Below are positions 1-8,228 of a stretch of DNA of 64,000 bases, piece by piece. Position 1 is the stretch's first letter, and the number at the start of each line of letters is the position of its first letter. The notes beneath the pieces were generated by a model. It searched no databases and was not told the origin of the DNA. It worked only from the letters and a program-made list of their open reading frames with translations. The translations under genes and the position numbers were made by a program. The DNA is from CAWBBA01 sp963741625 (GTDB lineage Bacteria; Desulfobacterota; Desulfomonilia; Desulfomonilales; Desulfomonilaceae). Location of the stretch: the NCBI GenBank assembly GCA_963741625.1, contig CAVUIT010000009.1, positions 372,001-436,000 of the forward strand. Direction: 5' to 3'.

Positions 1-497
1 ATTTCCAGCAGCCGAGCGAGTTCATTATCCTGAGTTCTTGTTTTCACAGTACGATAAAAATCAGCCAAGCTCTGTTCCATGCCATAGGCTAACTTGATGA
101 TGCCTGCCGGGGTCTCATCGCCACTTATCATATCCAGATTCAATTCCACCGGCCCTTCAGCTTTCAGGCCATTCCAACCCATAATTCCGCCCGAGAGATT
201 GTAGACCTCCTTGAAGCCACGCCCTGACAGCAATTGAGCCGCAACTCGGCTCCGCCCGCCGATCGCTCAGTACGCAATGACGGGCTTATCAGGATCAAGC
301 TCTTGCATGCGATTAGGCAGTTGAGCGATTGGGATCAGCTTGGCTCCCGGAATGTGGGCCTCTTCATATTCTCCGGGTTGCCGAACGTCCAGCAAAGTGA
401 ACGTCCCCTCTTTGTGCTCGGCTATATAAGCTCTGACCTGATCGGCATCCAGAGCCTCCACCGGCGTGAAGAGTTTCTTCAAGGTTTCGAGCACCAT
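1..497 (-). CDS. Predicted selenocysteine-containing rhodanese with C-terminal ferritin-like domain (partial)
   Basis: The frame opens at an ATG at 497 behind a strong AGAGGAGG ribosome binding site and runs through an in-frame TGA (267-269, residue 77) to the window edge with no other stop, giving 165 visible codons. Residues about 14-105 are a rhodanese domain (LLDVRQPGEYEEAHIPGA; DKPVIAY-U-AIGGRSR). The TGA sits exactly where rhodaneses carry the persulfide-forming cysteine. From about residue 115 the sequence (GIIKLAYGMEQSLADFYR) resembles a ferritin/rubrerythrin-like helix, cut off by the edge. A compact hairpin 14 nt after the TGA fits a bacterial SECIS element. Rhodanese-related sulfurtransferases with Sec in place of Cys are known from predicted deltaproteobacterial selenoproteomes. 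The natural role is unproven; sulfur or selenium transfer is likely. The alternative is a nonsense mutation, which the conserved downstream frame and hairpin argue against. Confidence 0.85.
236..269 (-). promoter_or_regulatory. UGA (Sec) codon plus putative bacterial SECIS hairpin
   Basis: Read on the minus strand, the UGA at 269-267 is followed after 14 nt by a perfect 6-bp stem GAGCCG/CGGCUC (252-236) closing a 5-nt loop AGUUG. The loop begins 20 nt after the UGA and has G as its second base. Bacterial SECIS elements are known to lie directly downstream of the UGA inside the coding region, with a small apical loop carrying a G in the first two positions. The hairpin also keeps the AIGGRSRVAAQ coding frame intact. 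Confidence 0.7.
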
Positions 498-510
498 TAC
501 GACCTCCTCT

Positions 511-2028
511 CTATTTCGCGGACCATTTCTTTACGGGACCAACAGCCACAAGGTACAAAAGCTTCGATTGGCCATTCAACCCGAGCAATTCAACCGCCTC
601 ACCATCATAAAACGCTCCGATTCCGCAACACCCCAGCCGCATGGAAGTCGCTGCGACGTAGATACGTTGGCCAAGTCGGCCCGCGGAAAGCATTGCGTGG
701 CGGTAACCGCGCAAACCACGGTTCTGTTTGAGAAGTTCAAAATTGGTAAGGAACAAGAAATGGACTGCACAATTGGCCAGCCAGGACTGGTCGAGACAGA
801 TATGAGCCATGCGATCCATCATGTGGCCCCGACATACCGGGCTTATTGACTCATTCTGCCGGTCCAGCAAATAGAAGCCCGCATCGAGCGCCTCTACGTT
901 TCCGGCAAGGAGTCCCACACGAGACCACGTCAGACCCCGTCGGCTTCGAGTGACCCTGGGCCCCGATGTCAGAGCAGAGGCTTGTCAAAAGGGCTGCCAT
1001 GCAGTCCGCGGCCAACTCCTCTCGCACAAAGTTGCGCATGGAGCGTCTTTTTAAGACCGCCTCAGCGTAGCTCATGACATCCGGCCATTTTTTGAGTCGG
1101 CTGATTTTACGTTCTTCTCCGGGAACGGGGCCCAGATTTTCGTGGATATGAGGCGGTCCTGCGTCGAGGTTCGATCACGAAAGAAGAGGCTGAGTGAATT
1201 TCGCGAATAAAGGGATAATCGACCTCCCGGACTGCAACACGACTTGCCGCGGCCAAGTCGCTTTCGGGCTTCGCTAAGTCCACCGACTCACTGGGCCCGC
1301 TGCTCTTGCCCCATGCGCAGACCACGGCCAGGCATGCCTCACGTGTCGGGTCCACTCCCAGTAGGTTGTTAACGGACTCATCCGCAAAGTCGTAATGAAC
1401 CTCAAACGGGACGCGCGACAGCCGTGAGAGCCAGAGTCAGGTTTTCGGCCAAATGGCCCGTATCGAGCAGATGATACCGATACGCGCGATCGCGATATTT
1501 CCAGGAGCTTCGATAGAATATGGAAGTAAGGAAAAAGACCAGGGTAGGGGGCGCATCCCGTCTGGTTTTCACGGCACCCGCGAGGGCGAAGTTAACGTTG
1601 CCCGGCCGAAGGAGGGTCAGCTCCTGGTTTGCAACACTGTGGTGGTAAAGGCCCTTATCGAGTCCCACTACGTTCGATAGGCCCACGTACAGCTCGAAAG
1701 GATAGAGTGCTCCAGCGGAAGCCACGCTGCGATAATAGAAATCAGTGCCTCCATACCGGGCCTTCGCAGTCAAAGAGTGGGTGAGCCGAAGTATCAGCGC
1801 GAGGCAATCATGGTCCACCTCAGGGGCCGGCGAATCAGTAAGGTCACGTTCGACGAGCACGGAAAAGTTGTCGGTGGGCAAGACAGTCGGTTCGGGCAGA
1901 GAGATCGTTTCCAGGCCCGGATAGGTTTTGAACACGTCCGGCTGATTTCCCCAATCGAGCCCGTGACTCGACATGCCGTGTCGATCATAGGCTGTTCGGC
2001 CATGGTATTCCAGAATGGATTGGGTCAC
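511..2028 (-). pseudogene. SagB-type twin nitroreductase, broken by three apparent frameshifts
   Basis: Reading from ATG 2028, the N-terminus (YHGRTAYDRHGMSSHGLDWG, then FKTYPGLETISLPEP) matches SagB-type dehydrogenases, and SVASAGALYPFELYVGL is the FMN-binding nitroreductase signature. The frame is lost near 1408 (ALTAVARP continues as FEVHYDFADESVNNLLGVDP in another frame), again near 1160, and again near 960. A second nitroreductase domain follows (YAEAVLKRRSMRNF, then GCCGIGAFYDGEAVELLGL) and ends at 511. The joined product would be about 500 residues, the usual length for twin-domain SagB-like FMN oxidoreductases. No RiPP precursor or cyclodehydratase is adjacent. Since similar single-base shifts occur in essential genes of this window, the damage may be sequence error and not true decay. 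The start lies just inside the flank of a palindromic repeat. Confidence 0.7.
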
Positions 2029-2050
2029 GGCAGCTCTCCATCAGAATCGT

Positions 2051-2216
2051 TCACCGCGGAGGTCGCAGAGTTCGCAGAGAAGCCTAACGGTCCTTGCGGC
2101 GAGCGGCTGGCTTGTAGGGGCGGTCCCGCGAGACGCGGGACCGCCCCTACAAGCCAGGGATCGGTATCCAGAGAGACGGGATGAATTCTCTGCGATCTCC
2201 GCGAACTCTGCGGTGA
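2051..2216. repeat. Nested palindromic repeat (MITE-like)
   Basis: A perfect 23-bp inverted repeat with a 3-nt loop lies at 2108-2156 (arm GGCTTGTAGGGGCGGTCCCG). It is enclosed by a second pair of imperfect 31-nt inverted arms at 2051-2081 and 2186-2216 (TCACCGCGGAGGTCGCAGAG and its reverse complement with a few mismatches). The CCCGCGAGACGCGGG core recurs at 31523-31541. It fills the gap between the SagB-type gene and the ferritin-like gene. Confidence 0.75.
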
Positions 2217-2227
2217 TCCAGCGAGCA

Positions 2228-2737
2228 TTACCCGCCCCAAGGCATGTTGGCATAGACATCAGAGAGTTTGTCGCGATATTCGCGAAAAAACCGTTCGTGC
2301 TCCTTCTCCCAATTTGAGAGCATGGTGAGCGCTTGTTTCGCTTTCCCTTGGGTCTGTTCGGCCATCTTCGCGTAATATTCGCTGAGGTCCTTCTCAATGA
2401 GCCAGGCCATGTTGAAAACCGTGACATCGGGCACCATGGAGCCTTCAACACACTTTTCCAGGAATTCCGACCGCGCGCGGTCATCGAAATAATTCGTGGG
2501 CTCTATGATCACATCTTTCATGGCCGAGAGTTCGATTTCTCGATCCGCCTTCAGGTCGTTGATAATCCTGGTTATAAAGTCAATGTGCTTCTGTTCTTCC
2601 TGAATCAACGTTTCGAAAGCCGTGACAGCCGCGCCCACTGCCAAACGCTGTAGAGAAAGTTGAAAAAAACTCATACCGGTCTTTTCTTGATTAAGCGCAT
2701 ACTCAAAAATTTTGACCACTTTCTCGTTTAGGGACAT
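2228..2737 (-). CDS. Ferritin-like di-iron domain protein
   Basis: This 169-residue all-helical protein carries the four-helix di-iron pattern: E18, E48-x2-H51 (EEQKHIDF), a third-helix glutamate around E115 (IEKDLSEYY) and E144-x2-H147 (WEKEHERF). The pattern is that of the rubrerythrin/ferritin-like superfamily. It has no rubredoxin domain (no C-terminal CxxC), so it is not a classical rubrerythrin. A peroxide-reducing or iron-handling cytoplasmic role is likely, fitting an anaerobe. The ATG at 2737 follows GGAGAAACGT. It lies 9 nt upstream of the flotillin frame's later stop but is probably a separate unit behind the palindromic repeat. Confidence 0.8.
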   Translation of the reverse strand: MSLNEKVVKIFEYALNQEKTGMSFFQLSLQRLAVGAAVTAFETLIQEEQKHIDFITRIINDLKADREIELSAMKDVIIEPTNYFDDRARSEFLEKCVEGSMVPDVTVFNMAWLIEKDLSEYYAKMAEQTQGKAKQALTMLSNWEKEHERFFREYRDKLSDVYANMPWGG

Positions 2738-2780
2738 ACGTTTCTCCTATTTGACGGCAACATGATCTTGCGCCGGCCAA

Positions 2781-4294
2781 TCAACCTTTTTTCTCCTGCG
2801 GGGCCGAAGACGATTCCTTGGAGGCGCTTTCCTTCTTGGGTGTGATTCTACCCAGAAATTCCGGCAATTCCAGACCCGACATCTTAGCCAACTCGTGCAT
2901 GGGGGGAGCGCGCCCATTATGCGCTGGCCCAGGTTGGACATGCCGCCTTCTCCACCGCCATCCCAGACAATGATTTTCTCTATCGGCAGGTTCTTTACGG
3001 CTTCCGTCTGGATCCGTGCCACGTCTACCAACTTTTCGATGAGGAGGAACCCCGCGGTGAGGGAGGGCTCCTGAGCGCAAGCCGCCACAAGAGACTTGTA
3101 ACCCGCGGCTTTTCCATCAAGAATAGCTTGCTGCCCCTTGGCCTCGGCCTGCATTTTGAGCATTACCGCTTCGGCCTCGCCCCCGGCGATCAGTATCCTC
3201 TTTTGTCGCTCCGCTTCCGCTTCTACTACAGCCTTTTCTTTGGCAGCCTGTGCCGGTACGACTACTTCAGCATTAAGGCGCGCCTGCTCTCGATGGGCGC
3301 GAGCCTCCTCGGCAAGCTTTTGGGCTTCTTCCTGGGCTACTCGTATTGTCCCGTCAGCCTTCATTGCAGCCGTCTGGCTCTTTCCTCTGGCCTCTTCTTC
3401 AGCCACCTTCTGACTCGCGTGGAAGCCTGCTTTATTTGCGTTTGCCGTAGTTTCGGTCTCTACTGCCTGAGCGTCGAGCAGAGAGGTCTGCTGCCTGCGG
3501 TCACGTTCTGCCTGTGCCTCTCCCACGGCCGCCGTTGCATTAGCCGCCGCGACAGCACTGCGCCGATCCCGTTCCGCTTCAGCCTCTCCTACCGCTGCCG
3601 CTGCGTTAGCTGCCGCCACTGCTCGCCGCTGATCACGTTCTCGTTCGGCTACTCCGCTTTTTCCGACTCTTTCTTGTTCGGCCACGTCAATCATGGCCTG
3701 GTTGATAGCCTCTGCCGCGGCCTTTCGGCCCAGCGCCATGATGTACCCGCTTTCATCCTCTACATCCTTGATGTTGACGTTTATAACCGCAAGACCGATT
3801 TTTTCAATTTCAACCGCCACGGCCTCATTCACCTTGGCCATGAATGATATCCGATCCCGGTTAATTTCCTCAATTCGCATGGTTGCCATAACCGCCCGCA
3901 TCTGGCCGAGGATGATGTCCTGGGCCAGCCTCTGAACTTCCTCTCTGCTTCGGCCTAGAAGGCGGATTGCGGCGTTTTGCATAACTCCGTCTTCGGTACT
4001 GACTGCCGCTGTGACGGTGGTGGGAACCGATACGCGGATATTTTCATGCGACAGGGCGCTGGTTAGCTCCAAGGGGATGTCGAAGGGGTCTAGGTCGATC
4101 CAATCGTATGACTGGATGACCGGCCAGACGAAAGCCGCTCCTCCGTGAACGCATTTGGCGACGCCTTGTCCGGTTTTTCCATAGATCACAAGAATCTTGT
4201 TTGATGGGCAACGCTTGAATCTAGAAAGGAACATCTGAAGAATCACACCCATAAAAAGGGCCAGGATTACCGTTAAGACGATCGCTGTCGTCAT
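2781..4294 (-). CDS. Flotillin-like SPFH-domain protein (one apparent frameshift near the C-terminus)
   Basis: An N-terminal membrane helix (residues about 2-22) is followed by an SPFH/band-7 domain (about 30-200) and a long Ala/Glu/Arg-rich coiled coil (about 200-380). This coil includes two tandem copies of an ANAxAAVGEAxAERDRR unit. It is typical of flotillins, which scaffold membrane microdomains. Near 2901-2906 a run of six C (minus strand) shifts the frame. One more C restores an ending with MHELAKMSGLELPEFLGRI and a Lys/Ser-rich tail stopping at 2781; as written, the frame instead reads through to 2747 with an unlikely Arg/Pro-rich tail. The ATG at 4294 has an AAAGGAG site overlapping the end of the NfeD gene. 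The NfeD-flotillin pairing is classical (YuaF-FloT). Confidence 0.85.
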
Positions 4295-4295
4295 G

Positions 4296-4943
4296 CTAAT
4301 CTCCTTTTAGATTTTCTATTGGTTCGATCTCGACAATATTTTTGCCACAGATTCCCACAACTCGCACTTTTGTTCCTCGAGTCACCGATTCACCTGTCTT
4401 GGACCTGGCTTTGACATAGTTTATCATCCCGCTGACCTTAACTCGCACCTGGCCGACACCATCCGAAGGAACACCAATGTATACAGTGCCTTCTTCAAAC
4501 AGTGCGGTGGCAATATCAACATTGCCGATTTCTTCAAGGCCAAGCAGCCTGTACATCAGGTAAGAAACAACGAACATCCCGACCAGGCCCCAAATTAAGC
4601 TGAATCCTATTGCCCAGGCCGCACTGGTGCCCCCCATCAAGTAGAGCGTCCCTGCCCAACAGAATAGCGTACCGAAGGCTATTAGCGAGCGAATCGACAC
4701 GAAGGTAAACCCGGATTTATCGCTTCCGTGAGACCCGTGATGATGAGCTATGTGCGCGTGGTGGCCGGCCCCTGAGGCTAAGTCCACATGGTGCCCGCCT
4801 CCAACATGGTCGAGGTGACCGTGGAAGTGCCCGATCCCAAATAACATGGAGATCAGTTGGCCAGCAAAGATTATTGAGAAAAAGACCGCTCCAAGAAAGA
4901 ACACCTGAGTCAACGTTGAAAGTCCTTGCCACCAGGCTTCCAT
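4296..4943 (-). CDS. NfeD-like membrane protein with His-rich loop
   Basis: This 215-residue protein has an N-terminal transmembrane helix (about 12-35), a histidine-rich segment (about 37-75, GHFHGHLDHVGGGHH and HHAHIAHHHGSHG), two further membrane helices (about 85-130) and a C-terminal OB-fold NfeD domain (about 140-210, GTKVRVVGICGKNIVEIEPI). NfeD/YuaF proteins partner flotillins in the membrane. The 1-nt spacing to the flotillin start implies one operon. The His-rich loop is unusual for the family and suggests metal binding, which is inference. Confidence 0.8.
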   Translation of the reverse strand: MEAWWQGLSTLTQVFFLGAVFFSIIFAGQLISMLFGIGHFHGHLDHVGGGHHVDLASGAGHHAHIAHHHGSHGSDKSGFTFVSIRSLIAFGTLFCWAGTLYLMGGTSAAWAIGFSLIWGLVGMFVVSYLMYRLLGLEEIGNVDIATALFEEGTVYIGVPSDGVGQVRVKVSGMINYVKARSKTGESVTRGTKVRVVGICGKNIVEIEPIENLKGD

Positions 4944-4997
4944 GGTTGTTTGACCTCTCGCAGTAGGACCAGCATCTAGCCGGTCGGTGAGCCGAGT

Positions 4998-6257
4998 TTA
5001 GCGATAGACTTGATCTTCCAATAAGGCAACCCTCTCCGGCAAAGGTGGATGGGAATAATAGAACCATGCATAAAACGGGTGAGGAGTCAAATTAGAAAGA
5101 TTATGCGCTCCCATCTTCTTTAGAGCCAAGGCCAGCGGTTGCGGATTCTCTTGAAGCTTGGCCGCAAAAGCGTCCGCCTGTTTCTCAAAGCGTCTGGACC
5201 AGCCTGCATAGAAGGGCTTCAGGAAGAAACCGATTTTGAGCCAGAATATACTGATGAGAAAGAGTGCGATATATGATTGCGACGGTTGGAGTTGGAAAGT
5301 CCGGTACAAAAGATCCCAGTTGAGCATGAGGTGCGTGCCGTAGAGTCCCACAAGCATGGTGAATTGGCCGGCCGCGAAAAACTTCCAGACATGCTTGAGC
5401 TTGAAATGGCCCAGTTCGTGGGCCAGCACCGCGAGGATTTCATCATGAGAATGACGGTCGATAAGCGTATCAAAGAGCACTATGCGCTTGGTCTTGCCGA
5501 AGCCCGTGAAATAAGCGTTTGAATGAGTGCTCCTCCGACCTGCATCCATTTTGAATATGCCGCCGGTCTTCATCCCCACACTTTTCACCAGCGTTTCCAC
5601 CTCGCGGACCAGGTCCCGGTCTTCAAGTGGTTCAAATTTGTTGAATAACGGGGCGATCAGGACCGGATAGATCACCACAACAACGAACTGGATAACGGCC
5701 ACAATGATAAAGCCCCATAACCACCAATAGTTTGGTGACAGCTCTATTGTCCACAGTAGCGGGGCCATAACGCAAACGAGAAAAATCATCGACAACAATC
5801 CGCTTTTGAGGTTGTCCGCGGCCCACGTCTTCAGGTCAGACTTGTTAAATCCGTATTTTTCTTCAATGATAAACGTCTCGTAATAGTCAATAGGCAATTC
5901 CAGAATGAATAATACTATGCCCACGGTTACAAAAAAGATTAATCCGGCCCAAATATAATGAATCTCAGGATTGACGGAGTAACTGTCCGCCATCGGCAGC
6001 AGGCCCGTGAGGATTACCACTAGAAGCGTGAGATCCATCGCAGTCTTCGTGAGGCCTGAGAAGCGGCTTTTATCCACAGAATACGCATTGATGCGAGCAA
6101 GCGTTTCTTGGTCAATAAACTCCCGGAATGACGCGGGCACTTCGTTAGCGGCACGCTGGAGATGATCACGATTCAGTCGCTCCAGCCACAATGAAAAGAG
6201 AAACTGAAAGAGGTAAACGGCTACAAAAAACAGAGGTAGGGCATTTAATTTGATCAT
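4998..6257 (-). CDS. M48-family integral membrane metalloprotease (Ste24/CAAX protease-like)
   Basis: This 419-residue protein has several membrane segments and a zinc protease motif HELGHFKLKH at about residues 284-293, with the third ligand glutamate in RRFEKQADAFAAKL. The overall layout (N-terminal helices, YEKYGFN-like EEKYGFNKSDLKTW stretch, C-terminal SHPPLPERV) matches Ste24-type M48 proteases. Bacterial members degrade or process membrane proteins, and prenyl substrates are not expected. The gene ends 54 nt before the NfeD start on the same strand and may be cotranscribed with the NfeD-flotillin pair. Confidence 0.9.
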   Translation of the reverse strand: MIKLNALPLFFVAVYLFQFLFSLWLERLNRDHLQRAANEVPASFREFIDQETLARINAYSVDKSRFSGLTKTAMDLTLLVVILTGLLPMADSYSVNPEIHYIWAGLIFFVTVGIVLFILELPIDYYETFIIEEKYGFNKSDLKTWAADNLKSGLLSMIFLVCVMAPLLWTIELSPNYWWLWGFIIVAVIQFVVVVIYPVLIAPLFNKFEPLEDRDLVREVETLVKSVGMKTGGIFKMDAGRRSTHSNAYFTGFGKTKRIVLFDTLIDRHSHDEILAVLAHELGHFKLKHVWKFFAAGQFTMLVGLYGTHLMLNWDLLYRTFQLQPSQSYIALFLISIFWLKIGFFLKPFYAGWSRRFEKQADAFAAKLQENPQPLALALKKMGAHNLSNLTPHPFYAWFYYSHPPLPERVALLEDQVYR

Positions 6258-6339
6258 GGAAGCGCGCTACCAAAGGGAATTCGATCCGTCGAAGGCAAAC
6301 CGAGGTGGGATGGTGACACCGTAAGCCGATGTGGCAAAT

Positions 6340-6383
6340 GGGGTGGGCTGTAGACCCCCGCCTGTCAGCAAGGGTCTACAAGC
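6340..6383. repeat. Intergenic inverted repeat after the AtoE gene
   Basis: The arms TGTAGACCC and GGGTCTACA flank a short C/G-rich spacer. They lie just downstream of the AtoE stop on the minus strand and upstream of the protease gene. No clear T-run follows, so a terminator role is only possible. Confidence 0.4.
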
Positions 6384-6399
6384 TTTGAGTCATCTTAGT

Positions 6400-7821
6400 T
6401 CATTTGATCGGCGGAACATACGGAAGCCACATTGCAAAGAGCCAACAAAGAAAAAAGACAAGCGGAATGTGGATGAGCAATTGCAGCACCGAGTATCCCA
6501 CCAGGTCCCGGGCCTTCATGTGGAGGATGCCAAGCAACGGGAGCATCCAGAAGGGATTTAGCAGATTCGGCAAGGCTTCTGCCGCATTATAGATCTGCAC
6601 GACCCATCCAAGGTGTACCTTCAGCTCGTTGGCTGCCGTAAGAACATAGGTCGCTTCTATGACCCACTTGCTGCCGCCGGAGGGGATAAACACCCCCAGA
6701 ATAGCGGAATAGAATGCTACCAGCAAAGGGTAGGTGCTCTGGGTGGTTACGGAAACGAAGATGTCAGCCAGCCACTTGTTTATGCCCGTGCCTGCAATCA
6801 TTCCAAAGATGACCGCGTAAAAAGGAAACTGGATAAGAACACCACCGGTGGCCGGCACAGACTGGGCTACCGCTCGGAGAAACCGTTTGGGCCTCCAGTG
6901 CAGAAGAAGGCCAATGGAAATAAAGATTAGATTGTACGTGTTCAGATCCAGTGCTGCCATTGGTCCCATGGGTGATGTCATGAATACATTCACCAAGTAC
7001 ACGAATAACAGCAAGGACACGAGAATGTTCAGCACAGGACTGTATTCTAGCCATTCGCCGGGCTTTGTTCTGGGCTCAAGCTCCACGTTGATCGGTTCAA
7101 AGACCACCCCATAGTCTTTGACAGTTTTCGCGTGCTGGGGCTTCGGCGCCGACCAATAGGCTACGATCACTGATACAACCACCAATATTACGGCTGTTGC
7201 AATACTTTCCCATAAGAAGATGGTCTGAGAGAGTGGGATCAATCCACTGATGTTAAAGAGCGCGGGCGGTATCGATCCCTTTGTAGCCATCATCAGAGCG
7301 GCTGACGAGGACAAACCAAGGGCCCATATACTGCCTAGCCCGAGATAGGCTGCCGCGCCGATAGCACGATAGTCGATCCCGTCCATACGTTTCACCAGTT
7401 CTCGGACCAGCAATCCACTAAAAATGAGGCTGAATCCCCATGAGATAAGAGAAGTGAACATGGAGAAAAAAGCCACGAATGCAATAGCGCCTCTCGGCGT
7501 TGACGGAACAGCAGCCAGACGCTGAATCACCCAATAGACGGCAGGGGTGGAAGCCAGCACGTATCCGCCGATAATAATCATGGCCATTTGCATGGTGAAT
7601 GGAATGAGAACCCAAAATTGCTTTCCTCCCTCGAGAGCAAGCTTATAAGGTTTCTCACCGATCAAAAGGCCGACGATGAAGACAATGACAATGCCAAGGA
7701 GAGCGAACACAAGGGCATCCGGAAACCAGCGCTCGCTCCAATTAGCCAGACCTAGACCAAGTCGGGCAAGACCTCCCTCGGCCACAGTTTCGTCCTTTAT
7801 CGGAGTTTTTCCCTCGACCAT
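6400..7821 (-). CDS. atoE: Short-chain fatty acid transporter, AtoE family
   Basis: This hydrophobic protein of about 473 residues has about 12 membrane segments and family-typical stretches such as NWSERWFPDALVFALLG, MQMAMIIIGGYVLAS, ISWGFSLIFSGLLVREL, and the C-terminal FIPSGGSKWVIEATYV. AtoE carriers move short-chain fatty acids such as butyrate or acetoacetate across the inner membrane, fitting a fatty-acid-metabolising anaerobe. I place the start at the ATG at 7821, 4 nt after AAAGGAGGATC; a longer frame from 7854 lacks a good ribosome binding site. No CoA-transferase genes lie beside it. Confidence 0.9.
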   Translation of the reverse strand: MVEGKTPIKDETVAEGGLARLGLGLANWSERWFPDALVFALLGIVIVFIVGLLIGEKPYKLALEGGKQFWVLIPFTMQMAMIIIGGYVLASTPAVYWVIQRLAAVPSTPRGAIAFVAFFSMFTSLISWGFSLIFSGLLVRELVKRMDGIDYRAIGAAAYLGLGSIWALGLSSSAALMMATKGSIPPALFNISGLIPLSQTIFLWESIATAVILVVVSVIVAYWSAPKPQHAKTVKDYGVVFEPINVELEPRTKPGEWLEYSPVLNILVSLLLFVYLVNVFMTSPMGPMAALDLNTYNLIFISIGLLLHWRPKRFLRAVAQSVPATGGVLIQFPFYAVIFGMIAGTGINKWLADIFVSVTTQSTYPLLVAFYSAILGVFIPSGGSKWVIEATYVLTAANELKVHLGWVVQIYNAAEALPNLLNPFWMLPLLGILHMKARDLVGYSVLQLLIHIPLVFFLCWLFAMWLPYVPPIK

Positions 7822-8228
7822 CACTGATCCTCCTTTCCGCAAGTTATGGCACACTCAGAATTAGAGAGAGAAGAGGTTATGTGATTGACCAACACCGGCG
7901 CATGCAGATCCTCGAGCCCCCAGGGCCGAACAAGTCAAAATCACCTGCATTAGTCACCGGTGGACGGAACCCCCCGGTTGTGAGAAACGGAAGTTGTGGA
8001 TCACCCCCTTTCCAAGGTTATCGTCACATGTCTTTATCTTCATATTCAAGACAAAAATTGTGCCCAGAGAACAATCTTTCACTGCCGTATCCTTCTCAAT
8101 GAGGGCCGCTTCATGCTATACCGACACGCATTGAGGATCGTCCGTTGCCCAACAGTGGCACAGGATAAGTGTAGGCGCGGACCTGTGGAGTGCGGGTGCG
8201 CGTTGTGCCGGAATATTCGTCATAGCGC
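7822..8228. other. Intergenic region without recognisable gene
   Basis: This 407-nt divergent gap lies between the AtoE and SGNH hydrolase genes. It must hold both promoters, but no confident sigma70 pair, RNA gene or repeat was found. Confidence 0.4.

Noticed and set aside
267..269. UGA taken as the true end of a 76-residue rhodanese fragment
   Set aside because: The rhodanese fold continues in the same frame for the rest of the visible sequence and the catalytic residue would be missing; the SECIS-like hairpin supports read-through.
511..2028. RiPP biosynthetic cluster around the SagB-type gene
   Set aside because: No precursor peptide, YcaO/cyclodehydratase or exporter is found beside it.
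2747..2907. Natural alternative C-terminus of the flotillin from the written frame
   Set aside because: The tail is an Arg/Pro/Trp-rich sequence without similarity, whereas one extra C in the run at 2901-2906 gives a plausible helical end stopping at 2781.
3128..3847. 239-codon plus-strand frame opposite the flotillin coiled coil
   Set aside because: It is an antisense shadow of repetitive Ala/Glu/Arg codons and has no homology or start signals.
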